Part shown: positions 1 to 12,300 of the stretch, one piece after another
Position numbering within the stretch: the stretch's first letter is position 1
How the letters are laid out: each line of letters starts with the position of its first letter
From: Perognathus longimembris pacificus
Lineage: Eukaryota; Chordata; Mammalia; Rodentia; Heteromyidae
Direction of reading: 5' to 3'
DNA: 64,000 nucleotides
NCBI RefSeq assembly: GCF_023159225.1
Contig: NC_063177.1
Location: 16,392,673-16,456,672, forward strand
The notes under the pieces: model-generated
Seen by the model: the letters and a program-made list of their open reading frames with translations, nothing else
The model's database searches: none
Told to the model about the DNA's origin: nothing
Made by a program: the position numbers and the translations under genes

Positions 1-92
1 AATTGTGATCCTTCCAGTCCCTTCCTTCCAAATAACTAAGATTGCATGTTCAATACCAGCCTATGCTACTTAACAAGACTCTTAAATTAAAA

Positions 93-360
93 AAAGGGGG
101 GGGGTGTTGTTTGTGTTGTATATGTGCTGGTCATGGGGGTTGAATTCAGGGCCTGGGTTCTGTCCCTGACCTTCTCTTTGCTCAAAGCTAGCACTCTAGC
201 TCTTGAGCCATAGCTCTACTTCTGGATTTTTGGTAGTTTAGTGGAGGTAAGAGTCTCACAGACTTTCCTGCCCCAGCTGGCTTCGACCTGGGATCCTTAG
301 ATCTCAGATCACAATTTCCTGAATAGCTAAGCTTTCTAGTATATGTCACCAGTGCCCAGA
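93..360 (-). mobile_element. B1-Geo composite SINE
   Basis: Reverse-oriented Geo half (CTTGAGCCAT, GCTAGCACTC) followed by a degraded 7SL/B1-like half ending CACCAGTGCCCAG. Confidence 0.75.
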
Positions 361-375
361 AAGAAAAAAAAAAGT

Positions 376-606
376 TTTGCCAGGCACTTGTGGCTCATCC
401 CTATAATCCTAGCTACTTAGGAGGATGAGATCTGAGGACTGAGAACTGAAGCCAGCCTAGCCAGAAAGGTCCATGAGACCCCTATCCCCAGTGAACCAGC
501 AAAAAGCCCGAAGTGGTGCTGTGGCTCAAATAGAAGGCCCTGAGATTAAGGCCCTGAGATTAAGCCCAAATGCCCATGTGTGTGCGTGTGCGCGCACACA
601 CACACA
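376..606 (+). mobile_element. B1-Geo composite SINE with CA tail
   Basis: B1-like head (TGTGGCTCATCCCTATAATC) then a shortened Geo half. Ends in a GT/CA-rich run. Confidence 0.7.
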
Positions 607-931
607 TTTTTGTCATGCTTAAAGTGAAAGAATAAGGTGAAGTGATTCTATAAAGACAAAGTCTGTTTAAAACAAAACAGAAAAAAAAAACACCTATGAA
701 CAAATGGCCCATGAGGAGGGTAGATTGCACACTCATTGCCTAGGGCCTGGAGTTAGGACAGCAGTGTCCTGTTGGGGGGATCATAAAGGAAAAAAGGGCT
801 TACCAGATTATAAAGCATGGAGATAGGCTGGGATTCATCTCCTAGCAAGGTTGAGCCCAAGGGAGGTCTCCATCATGACATCCTCAGGTTCATCAGCCTG
901 AAAGGCATAAAGGAGATCTCTGGGTTTGGGG

Positions 932-1148
932 TTTTTTTTGTTTGTTTGGTTGGTTTTTTGCCAGTCCTGGGGCTTGAACTCAGGGCCTGAGCACTGTCCC
1001 TGGCTTCTTTTTGCTCAAGGATAGCACTCTACCACTTGAGCCACAGTGCTGCTTCTGGCTTTTTCTGTTTTATGTGGTACTGAGGAATCGAACCCAGGAC
1101 TTCATTATGCAAGGCAAGCACTCTACCGCTAAGAAATAGTCCCAAGCC
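932..1148 (-). mobile_element. IDL-Geo SINE
   Basis: T-rich 5' end, Geo half, then ID-like half (GAACCCAGGACTTCATTATG). Confidence 0.85.
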
Positions 1149-2254
1149 CAGGAGATCTCTGTTTTATGTCTTCCTCCTCCCTTGAGGGAAGAGAATTCTG
1201 CCTTCCTGGGTGCTATAGGTAATGACCAATGGGCATATAGTCTTCTCTTGATTTAGTCCTTTGATCTACCTGGAATGAACATTCCTTCCCTCACCCCACT
1301 AGAACAGGGACTTTGTCTTGTTCCTTGCTGAATTCCTTATCACACAGTAGACACTTAGTAAAAATTTGCTGTATTGAATGTAAATATGCTGTTGAATGCC
1401 ACTGATGTCTCAGAAAGGACACTCCACACAGAATAAATAAAACCACATACAAATATGCAAGGGAGCATGAACACAAACCTTAGGGGTAGCCTCCTGGGCC
1501 TGGCTGCTGGAAGGCAAATAAGAATTTGATTCAAAGTGACTAGATCCTGAGATTCAGCAGCCCTGCCCAGAACTAACTAGCTGTGTGGAAACACTATAGT
1601 TATTTGCAGACTGAGATAGACAGCAGACTTTCATCCCCAGGGGCTGAGCTTGTAGCCTCCCCTGCTGGTTCAGTGAGTGAGGGCCCCAGTGCCTAAGTTC
1701 CAGGTTTCAGACTACCAAAAGCCAGACCTGAAAGGCTTGTGTTGGCAGTGCCAGTATCTGCCCCAACTCCTGCCAACATGGTTGGTTAAGCTGGAACACA
1801 CTGCAGGGGAAGCAGGATTGGACTGCAGCCCAAGCTACTGCTCTCTTTAGTGCCCTCACTATTCAATGTGCACCTTGTTGAAATAGCAGAGTTCAGAGCT
1901 CTAAGAGGAGATGATAGTTTCTTTCCAGGGGGAACAGTTTACAAAAGCGAGTTGCATTTAGCCCAGGGAAGTCCAGGCTCCAAGCTGGCTTTGTTCAAAA
2001 TGTCCAACCTCGGGAAATTCAGGTGGGTGGACAATACCATAGTTGAAATTTTCTCATCATTACTTCCATTTGGGGAGACCTGAGGCAAAGATTCTGCTGA
2101 GTCTTATTCAAGGAAGACATAATTAGCAAAGGCAAAGCCAACCCCCACTGTGAAAGAGCCAGGTAGCAAGGCACTTTTGGGTTACCACAAGATTTTACTT
2201 CTTATAGGTATTAATGCCATAATGGCATACTTATCCTAAAGTCGTGGTTCTGTT

Positions 2255-2502
2255 ATTTTTCTTTTGGGGGAGGGGAGGGTGTCAGTCACGGGGCTTGAAC
2301 TTTGGGCCTGCGTACTGTCCCTGAGCTCTTCAGTTCAAGGCTACCACTTGAGCCACAGTGCCACTTCCAGTTTTTCTGGCGGTTAGTTAGAGATAAGGAT
2401 CTCATGGACTTTGCTGCCCAGGCTGGCTTTGAACTGTCATCGTCAGATCTCAGCCTCCTGAGATGCTAGGATTACAGGTGTGAGCCACTGGTGCCTGTCA
2501 AA
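2255..2502 (-). mobile_element. B1-Geo composite SINE
   Basis: Complete reverse copy ending GATTACAGGTGTGAGCCACT. Confidence 0.8.
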
Positions 2503-2599
2503 CTCAGGTTCTTATGAACTTTTCAGAGTCCTGTAGCATGCACATATATATGCATATATAATATGGTTAGGTCTTTGTGGAAAATAGGGAGAGGGAGGT

Positions 2600-2832
2600 C
2601 TAGATATGGTGACACATAACTGTAATCCCAGCCACTCAAGAAGCATGAGTGTGGGAGGGAGACAAAAGGGTTGTTAACAAATTGAGGCTGACACTGGGCA
2701 AAAAGCTTGAGATCCTACCCAAAGTTTAACAAAAGGTAAAAGAGCTGGGAGATGTGGTGTCTCAAGTGGCATAGTACTTGCCTAGGAAGTACAAACTTCA
2801 GTACTAGCTCCCCCACCCAAAAAAAAAACAAA
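2600..2832 (+). mobile_element. Degenerate B1-Geo SINE
   Basis: Head ACTGTAATCCCAGCCACTCA; strongly diverged Geo half; A-rich tail. Confidence 0.6.
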
Positions 2833-3314
2833 ACATTTTTTTAAGGTAAAGGGAAGAACCTACTAGATAGAGACGCCAGACCTTCCCTCTAACAAGTGGC
2901 CTGCTCAGTAGTCTAGTCTGTGTCTGGTGCTTTAACCTGAATACAGCATTTCAGCAGCTTCAGCAGCCAGGTGAGCATTCCAGGCTCCTCCTCCAGTGCT
3001 AGGCTATGTACTAACTAGCTCCATGCTAACTAGCTTCCTGGGTTTGGCTTCCAATCTCCTCTCTCACATCTCAGTGATGTGAGACACAATGCCCCTCCTG
3101 CCTCTGAGCAAAATGAAGCAAAGGGAAGGAGGAAAAATATCAACTACTTGTTTATTGAGTACTTAAGTAGGCCCTGGCATCTGGCTCAATTTTTGGTTTG
3201 TATTATCTCCTCTAAGCTTGACTAACAACTTGAGCAAAAAGGCTCTGAAAGGTTTAGTATCTTGTCTCTAGACACATAGTTAAGAAGTAGCAGTTAAGAC
3301 TTGAACTCAGAAGC

Positions 3315-3500
3315 AAGGCACCAGTGCTCATACCAAGCCATCCAGAAGGCTAAAATCTGAGGATCACAATTTGAAGCCATTGGGGCAGAAAAGTGCGTGA
3401 GATTATTATCTCCATTTACTCACAGAAAAAGCCAGAAGTGGCGCTGTGGTTCAAGTGGTAGAGGGCTAGCCTTGAGCAAAAAGGAGCTCAAGGGCAGAGG
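3315..3500 (+). mobile_element. Truncated B1-Geo SINE
   Basis: Partial head plus GCGCTGTGGTTCAAGTGGTA of the Geo half; no clear tail. Confidence 0.6.
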
Positions 3501-3814
3501 ATTCTGTGTTGTCTTGGCTTCCTTCTTGCCACATTAGAAGACTTAATTGCTGGTATACTTGTTTGTAAACATGATGAATATGGGTATGGAGAGCAGGTCA
3601 CTCACCACTTTGAGAACAGGCAGCTATATAATGCCAGCTGATTAGTGACAGCCATATTATCTCCACTGAGAAGAAAAACAACACATTTGACCCATATAAT
3701 GGAATAGTGTCATAGCTGCGGACTGACCAATGCTGTTAACATTTTATCTTGTGACTCAGGCCAGCCTTAGGACTAGGACTGTTTCTGGACATTGGATTTG
3801 GAAGTGACTTAGGA

Positions 3815-4046
3815 GAGCCAGAAGCTGGTGGTTCAGGACTATAATCCTAGCTATTCTGGAGGCTGAGCTATGAGGATTGTGGTTCAAAGCCTGCCTGAGC
3901 AGAAAAATGTATGAGACCCTTAACTCAGATCAGCAACAAGCCAAAAGTGGTAGTAGAGTACCACCAGCCTTGAGCAGAAAAGCTAAGGGGAGAGCTTGAG
4001 ATCCTGAATTCAAGTCCCTGTACTGGCACACACACACATACACAGA
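3815..4046 (+). mobile_element. B1-Geo SINE with short CA tail
   Basis: Head TGGTGGTTCAGGACTATAAT; Geo half degenerate; ends in CA repeats. Confidence 0.65.
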
Positions 4047-7000
4047 CACATAGAGTGACCGAGGAAGTGGCCAATACTTGGTGCCTTGCATAAAAATGAG
4101 ACCACAATGCATCAGGGTAGGGAACAGGGCTGTTTGAGTTGATCCCTTGGGTTTCTTCTTCTGACCCATGGTCATTCAGCTTCAGCATAGCTTCCTTTCT
4201 CCTCTCTCACCCCTGACCATCTCTCTCCCTTCGAAATCAACTTGCTCTGGCTCAGGTAGGCTATGAGTGAGTGTCTCCCTGTCCTAAAGTGCTGCATTTA
4301 TCATCTGAGTTGATTGTGCATCCTACTAGCCATTCTTTCTCCTGCCAGGAGTCTGCTCCCTGCCAGGAAGCCCCTCCCCCTAGGAATGTGAATAAACCAT
4401 TTCCTCTGTCTTCTCAGCTCCAGAGGATTCCCTGTGTGGTATTCTTTATTTCTGTGTCTGAATTTTCATTGGCAGACCCTGTCTTGGGCTGACCCACCCT
4501 TGGCCTGTACAGAATTGTGCTTTCTACCCTTCAGTCTCCTGTGAGGGTAAGATGCTCATAGTTAGAAGTTCCTGGTTTGTGAAAACATATTAGTCTTGTA
4601 GCAAATCCTATAGGCTTGGCTCATTAAAGATGATAATTAGCCTATTGCTAATTGAACTCAGAAGCCAGCCAAGCAGCCTGTATTTTACCAGTCTTGGTGG
4701 TAGATTTGAAGGCTATTTTAAGGTTCCTTAATAATCTTAGCAAGACTTCACTTTTCCTGTCTGCATCTTATTTGCTCTGAGGACATTCTGTAAAATTAAC
4801 AAGCTGTAAAGTTTGATTGAAGGTTTCAACAAATGTGAGAATAATTGGCTCCATTTAAGAGCAACAAGAAAAACAACCTGTAAACTTGAGTTTGTGAGGG
4901 GAAAACCTGTGTGATTTTTTTCTTTAGCCAGAGGAGCAGTAGCAAGCTAGACTTTTTAAGTTCAGAAAAAAAGGACTGGCTGATAGCGCGGGTTTAAATT
5001 CTGATTCCCACAAACCAAAAGTTCAGCAAAAGAAATCTTACAAAGTGACTAGCAACTGTTTTACTCATGACTTCCAAGGGGACTGTTTGGAGAAACAGGG
5101 ACCCAATAAAAATATTGTGAGTTCCTCTTTCCCTAGAGCTTGCATCCAGAGGCCTGGTTCAGCTCTCCAACCCCTGCTCACATTCCCTGGCTGCACAGGG
5201 GTTTTCTCCTACCCAGAGGCTGCTCTGGGTTGCTGCCTTGGAACTCAGTGTACATTAATATGTGTTGTCTGGTGGTCAGTTCCTTTTCTCTCATCCTCTT
5301 CCCACCTTCCTTCTCTCTCACCCTTCCCTACCTCTAGACATCTCTGCCCAACTGTGCAGGTCCCTGCAGTGTGGCTATGGAGAGTTGCCAGTTTTCAAAA
5401 CTAATCCACCTCCCCACTTAAGAAGACCAATAAGCCGGACTTCTCTGGCAACTTAGAGGTTTCTTCCCGCTTTTCTCAAGACCTAGCTTTCTCCTTGTCC
5501 CCACCTCCCACTCCCCTACTGCTGGCTCATGTTATGTCGCTAAGGAACTGAGCCTGGAAATCGGACAGGTGCCAGTGTCGCCTCCCCACATTGAGTTTTC
5601 AGTTTTCCTTTTTGCTTGGTTCTTTGCGTGTGGACCTCACGGGGTGATAACTGGAGCCCTGAAGCTCGAGGTTTCAGTTCCTGCTGATGATGGGGCAAGC
5701 TGCCTCAGACAATGTTTAGGGGAAAAGAAAGGGGCTTTCTTTGGATGCCTTTCTTTCAGCTCTTCCCTGATCTAAAGCCCCAGGTTTGTTTGTTTTTTTG
5801 TTGTTCAGAGCTGGAATGATTTATGTGAGCATTTGTCCGTTAATTTTTTGGAGTTCTTGATAATCCCCTACATTGGCTCTCCCTGCAGAAGGCCCAGGAC
5901 TGCCACCAAGAATATGTACTGAGAAGGTTCTCAGGCCAGCAGTACTTTACCTACTTCTAGCCCTAGTCCAGCCCCAACTATGACCATCCCAGAAGCTTCT
6001 CTTCTCTAGCTCTTTCTCCTCTAGAGGATCTAGTGTTTGCCCGGGTTGCAATGAACATATACCATTTACGTTCTCAGCTTTTCACTGATACCGAATGGAA
6101 AAAATGTGCTCATGAACAGAGTTACTGTAGGGATTATGTCATAGATTTCATCTGGACTCCTTCCTCTTCAAGCAGGGAACCTAGCTTTAACCCCTCTCCT
6201 ACCAGGAAATCCTCCTTGGACAAGCAGATAATCTTGGAGTTTGCTTTTTGCAGGCTGTTTGAAAGACTTCCCTTATTAGCCATATTAAACTGCTTGTGTT
6301 TCTGTCATCCTCATTGTGTTTTTATAGTCCTGACTTTACTACTAGAGACTTTGAATAGGGGAATATTTCCACAAGCCTTCTGGAGCATGCCATAGGGAAG
6401 AGAGTGTGGTCTTCTCTCCTCGTACTGGGCTTATTCTTCCAACATGAAGTTGGAATTGTCTCACAGGTGGGCCACATGACAGCCGGTTTCTCTAGACTCT
6501 GGGCAAGTCCTTGGCATTTCTGTCTCCCAGATCCCTTGTCTACTAAATAGCTCAATGCTGCATTTCTCACTGTCACACTCTCCTTAGAAACCTAAGGAGA
6601 ATGCACAACTGTCACTGTTCTCCCAACTGATTGGATTGCAAAGAAGAGAGGATACTCCTAAGAGAGTAGGTTAATTTTCCCTCTAAACAGTTAACAGACC
6701 TCTTAGTAACAGCTAACAGACCGGGAGAAAGCCTTTTTGGTCAGTTCAGCATTAGTACCCTTGCTCTCTATAGGAACATAGCATACAGAAAGATGGAGAT
6801 GAAAAACCGGGGAGGTGGGGGGACCTCGCTTTTGCTTGTCTGCCACACGATGGACAATTCCCACTGAACATCTAAGGATGTGCTGCAGGCAGGCTCAGGA
6901 TGTCTGCCTCCCAGAGTCCTGCTGTGCCCTGGAAATCCCCATCTCCAGGAGTCCCACGTCCACACATGTGGCCTTTCTCCCTCTTGGCCAGGATTCACAC

Positions 7001-9220
7001 ACACACTTCCTGAGCCATACAGCTTACCACCCAGCCTGTGCCCTAACAGCAGTGGTGCTACTGCCCACCTGTCTGAAGACACTCTCATAGCACACTTTCT
7101 CTCTTCCCTGGGTAGGTGTCTGCTATAGACCAAGCAAGAGTTCCTATGGTCATCCAAGTGAGCCAAGGACCATCTGTCTCAAGCTTATAATGTTCTCCTC
7201 TCTACCCTCTTCTCACTCCTTCACCCCTACCTCCTCTCTATTCAGTGGCGGCAGCCTCATGCCAAAAAGGAAAGTCCTGGACCCATTACATAATTCTCCA
7301 TAGTGCAAGCAGTAGCTGGGGCGTAAGGTCAGAGGTCATAGTGGGGTCAGGTGGCTGACACACACTGTAACGACAAGGTGGTTAAAATTAGACCACAGAG
7401 GAAACTGGCAGCCTTGTGGAAATGCAGAAGTTTCCTCTGTAAGTGAGAGGCTGGGGATGCAGGGAGGCCACTGTGCGTGCTGCCTGCCAGGCTATTACTC
7501 ATTTCAGCTCTGTTCTTTAATGCCTTTTAGCCCCTGCTTCTGTATTTCTAGCCTTCCTCATCACATGTTTAAATACACGCTATGGAACCATGGTTACCTG
7601 ACCTGACCCAAGGCAGGGCCTTCCTTCCTCCTCCAGGAAGGTAAGCCTAGGACCAGGCACCCTAATCTCAAGAGGCTTTCCTTTTTCTAAGCCTCTTTGT
7701 GGTAGCAGATAACTTTTTCAGGCCAGCCTTGCCAGGTAGAGGTGGTTAAGATACTTAGCCTGAGAGCCCAGCTTAGAGTGACCACAGAGCCCTGGTGAGT
7801 GGTGCTGAGGCCAGGAAGAAGATGACATAAGATAGTTATGAGGCACACAAGTGACTGGTGTGTGCTGCTCTTTCCCTGGCCTGCCCACCTGGTTGAGTGG
7901 CACTCATTTCCAGTGACCTAGAGAATGTGAATCGTGCCTGCATCATCTCCTTGTTTACCCAGCTGAGTTTCCCATAGTCTCCTGGTCTCTGCTGTGGACC
8001 TACTGTGTGCCCAACTTGTTCTCCAGCCCTTGCCAGTGAAGTGTGAAAAATATGAGATATCATCTTTGCCACCAGAGGGCTTAGACGAGGGAGGTAATAT
8101 GTGCACCCACAAAATGAACCAAGTCAGTCTTCATAGCAAACCTTCACTGCATGATGCAGGTCTGAGTCCTTTTCCCATTTAGAAATGGGAAGAGAAGTGT
8201 GGGGCATTCAGTGTGGTCTGTACTCGTGATGATGCAGGGGCTGCCCCCAGTGGTGTGTCTAGCCACTGCAATGTGTTTCCCATGTGGAACCACCCTCAGG
8301 TTCTGAGATCCCTTGGTATGCACCCTGCCAGTGGGGATGACAGGATCCAGAGGTCAGAGAGAGGACTAGAAGGGCATCCAGTAGCAAGAATAGGGAAGGG
8401 TACAAAAGACCTAGGTGGGGCGAGGGCAAAGGTGTATGTATGTATGTGGTCTCTCAGGGGAGACCTCAGACTAGGTGACTGGATACTGATATCTGAGACA
8501 CTAACAGATTTGACAGTTGCTCAGGGTGATGAGTTTCCTGTCAGCTACATGAGCCCCCACTTAACTGACAGGACCAGCATGTGTGTGCTGTTGGGGCTAC
8601 ATGGCAGCAGCTGGACCTGAGCCCTCAAGAACAGAGCTTTTATAGAACCACTCCCACCTGCTCTGCCCATATCTCCTCCTGAAAGTGTCCTGCCTGACCC
8701 CATTCTCATAGGCACGAGAAACTTGTAGGTAGGGCAGGAACTCCTCAGAAAGGTTCAAAATGACCTGGCTGAGATGAAGCAGCTAAGAAAGCTCTAGTCA
8801 TTCACTTTGCAAGTTCTCCTGGAGGGAACCTGGGGAGGGGCAGCAAGGGGCGCCAGGAAGCAGTGTTCTGCTCTCCACTCCCTCCTGTTAATGGGATTCC
8901 AAGCTTAGAAGAATTTAATTTACCCCTTTTTGTAATATCAGAACTTTTGTAAAAAGCAGAGCTCCCCTAGGGCACCTGGCATTGGTCCTGGGGTTGTCCA
9001 CTGCCCTAGAGATGACCTAAGGAGAGACCCTGGTGACTTCCTTCCTTCAGAAGACCTTGGTCCTTGGCCCTCTCTCATCTCCTTACACTCGCACGCTCCT
9101 GCTGCCACCCTTCCCAATAACTTTGACACACTTCTCAAGTGTCCTACAGCCAACAGTGTCTCTCAGCTTCATGTTCCCTTTCAGAAAATGCTGTTTTTCT
9201 TCTCTTCTCCCACCCTGTAG

Positions 9221-9397
9221 GTTATTGCAGCCGACTGCAAAAGGGTCACAGTGCTGAAGTATTTTCTGGAAGCCCTTTGTGGACAAGAAGAGCCTCTGCT
9301 GGCATTCAAGGGTGGAAAATATGTGTCAGTGGCACCAGTCCCAGACACCATGGGAAAGGAAATGGGAAGCCAAGAGGGAAAACAACTGGAAGATGAG
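9221..9397 (+). CDS. SMG6: SMG6 coding exon (first in window; probably exon 14 of 19)
   Basis: A strong pyrimidine tract and TAG acceptor end at 9220, and the donor is GAG|GTACTA at 9398. The exon is 177 nt, phase 0 at both ends, 59 residues starting VIAADCKRVTVLKYF. A second in-exon AG at 9229-9230 could act as an acceptor three codons later, but the start VIAAD fits the SMG6 family. It corresponds to human residues 1120-1178, C-terminal to the TPR-like region. Confidence 0.93.
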
Positions 9398-12300
9398 GTA
9401 CTATTCGGGAAGAGCCCACTGTGGCAGGGGGAAGGCTCCCCTCCCCCTGCCCAGACTGCAGCTTCTCTTTGGGATTATTTATAACCTCTTCAGCAGTGTC
9501 TCTGTTGATGGGACAGCCAGCTTCTTGAGATTACATTCTGCTGGTGTCCCTTACTGCTAGTCCACCTCCTTTGCCTACGTCTCACTATACTACGAGTTCC
9601 AGATGCTTCTTTTTAATGTTGCACTTGAAGAGAAAGGAGGGAAAGAAAGAAAAGAGTTTAATAATGTGCAGCTCTGGAGGCTTAGGAAAGGGAGAGGGAG
9701 GGGGGTGTTAGAGTTCAGCCTGAGGATCAAGTTTATAGATGTGCAGTGCTCAGTGCAGCACAGGCCTGAACTTCAGCCTCCAGCACTCATACAGGAAGAG
9801 CTGACATTGCTGGCCCCGGGTGGAAAATCACCCCTCCCCCAGCCTACTCTCCCTCCCTAGCTCCCTCCCTCCCTTTCCCTCCCTCCTGCACATCCTGATG
9901 TGATTAAGGAATTCTCCTCTTGTTTGTTTGCCCTTGGTTGTTCCTGTAGCCCTTGCTTTACTCCAGACTCTGTGTGTGTGCGCGCACAGTCTGTCTGTGT
10001 ACCCAGTGCTACAAACTTCACTGACAGTTGCCCAACCCTTCAAGTATATGTCTTTCTGAGGATGATATTGAAGTGGGCCTACATTGCCTGGTTTGTGTGT
10101 CGGTTTAAATGAAGACTGCTGCCAGCTCTTCTGCTGTCTGTGGGTTCTTAGCACATGTGTGTGACAGTGTTGGAGCATGTGTGCATTTAACATCACTGTC
10201 ATCCTGCCTGCTGTGCATCTGGGTGTAGATAATTCTGTCTAGTTGTAGGCACACATCTCACTTTTGCCTGAAGGTTGATTTTCCTTCTTTTTCCCTACTG
10301 TGTTAAAAACGGGGGTCTTAGGTGGGAAGGAATGTGGGAATGAGGAAAGGGACGGAAGCAATTCTAGCCAGAGGCCAGGTCACCCATAGGCCAACACAGT
10401 CATTTGGCCTGCAGCAGTCTCAAGCGCCCGGTGGAGCAGGGCGGGGTGCACCGATGAAATCAGCAACAGGCCAGGGAAGCCAGATGTCAGCTGGAAGCTG
10501 TCATTTGGGATCTGAGGCAGTGATAGAGTGGCCACCTTTGGAACAGAGTCTTCAGAGCAGCAGTCTTGGCCTGGCTTCATTGGGATAGCTGGAGAACCCC
10601 ACCCCATGCTTGATGACACAGCGCTCAGCTTCCAGGACAGAGGTGGTTCCAGGGATATAGCTGAGCCCAAGATTCCAGACTCTCCAGATGAAACCTGGGC
10701 AGGGAATAATGGGAAAGAATGAGCTGTCGGCATGGGAGGAAACAGTGGCATTGCCAAAGCCATTGGGATGACCACACTTAAGGCATTCAGAGCAGTGGCA
10801 CCACAGTCCCAAGTACTGTGGGGGAAGACTAAGACACAAAGCTGTGCTTCTGTCCTTTGTCTCACCTACACTGGAAGGCAAGGATAAACATGGAGGATAA
10901 GCTTGGCCATAAGAGATGTCTCCAGCCAGTGGAGTCTGCAGCACGAGCTGAGTTAGACAAGGAGTGTCTCCTCTCTCACAAAGAGCAGACCAGCTCTCTG
11001 GACCCAGATCTTAGCTGTGCAGATCTTAGCTCTGCCTCCTTCTGAGGCTTACTGACCAGGCAAATGTGTGTGACCCATACCAGGCTGCCCACTTCTTCCT
11101 TTTCCCACGAGCCTCCTGGGTTCCTTTATGTTAGTGGTCTCTGGGAAACCCTACTTACCCTGGTCTGTGTAATTTCATAACCTTGCACTTCCTCGTTTGC
11201 TATGAGAGCTAAGCAAACCTCAGACAAGCTTCTCTGACCCTCATTTGACCTTAATCCAGCTCACTTGAGGCCCATGATAACCCTGTGCATCACTGGTCCA
11301 AGCAGGCAGGGACACTGCAGGCACCCTATTTCCACTTGCTCCTATTCTGGTTAGCCCCAAGAACAAGGAAGCCTCCTTCCCATGGCTGGGGGTTATAATT
11401 AATTGGTGCCCGGAGATAAATAGCACCCAGACCCCTAGACTTCACAAGACAGCAACAGTTTTAGTCCTATCATCTCTCCTCCAACTGCAAAACGAGTTAC
11501 TGAGACCATTGGAGGAGGTAGAGGATACTTTCAGACATCCTTCTTTGTGAGTGGGACAGAGACTAGTTCCGGGATATTGTCTAATCACCTATCTTCCACG
11601 GACCCTGCTCCCTAATCACCTACTCACTCACTCACTTAACCACCCTCTGCCAAGATCACAGACAGAGGAGAGAGCAGTCTAGAATAGCCTGACATGGGGC
11701 TGGGAATATGGCCTACTGGCAAGAGTGCTTGCCTCTTATACGTGAAGCCCTAGGTTCAATTCCTCAGCACCACATATAAAGAAAAGGCTAGAAGTGGCGC
11801 TGTGGCTCACGTGGTAGAGTGCTAGCCTTGAGCAAAAAGAAGCCAGGGACAGTGCTCAGGCCCTGAGTTCAAGGCCCAGGACTGGCAAAAAAATAAATAA
11901 ATAAAATAGAATAGCCTGACAAAGGTGAGCCATTAAGGACTGGGTCTCGGCCTTCTGTCTCAGTTCAGGAATCCTTCAGCCCTGTGGGTTTGTTTGTTAT
12001 GATTAATAGGGATTGTATCCCTTTTTTTGGTTTTGTTTTGCTTTGTACTAGTCCTATGACTTAAATTCAGGGCCTAGGCATTGTCTCTGAGCTTTTTTTG
12101 CTCAAGGCTAGTGCTCTACCACTTGAGCCACAGTTCCACTTCTGGCTTTTTGGTAGTTGATTAGAGATAAGAGTCTCACAGAGGGGGTGGGGGGAGGGGG
12201 GTATGAGAGACGAGGTAACAAACAGTACAAGTAATGTATCCAATGCCTAATGTATGAAACTGTAACCTCTCTGTACATCAGTTTGATAATAAAAATTAGA

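Larger units (their letters stand above)
1..9220 (+). other. SMG6: SMG6 intron upstream of the first exon in the window
   Basis: About 9.2 kb with no recognisable SMG6 exon. I looked for codons of the preceding protein segment and saw none. It holds seven SINEs in 1-4050 and little repeat in 4050-9220. One short stretch (7265-7460) has candidate transcription-factor sites. Confidence 0.7.

Noticed and set aside
1..9220. Further upstream SMG6 exons
   Set aside because: No segment encoding the expected preceding protein sequence with splice borders was seen on reading; a homology search could overturn this.
11697..11775. tRNA-like sequence in ID halves
   Set aside because: Derived from tRNA-Ala but part of SINEs followed by Geo and poly(A); not functional tRNA genes.
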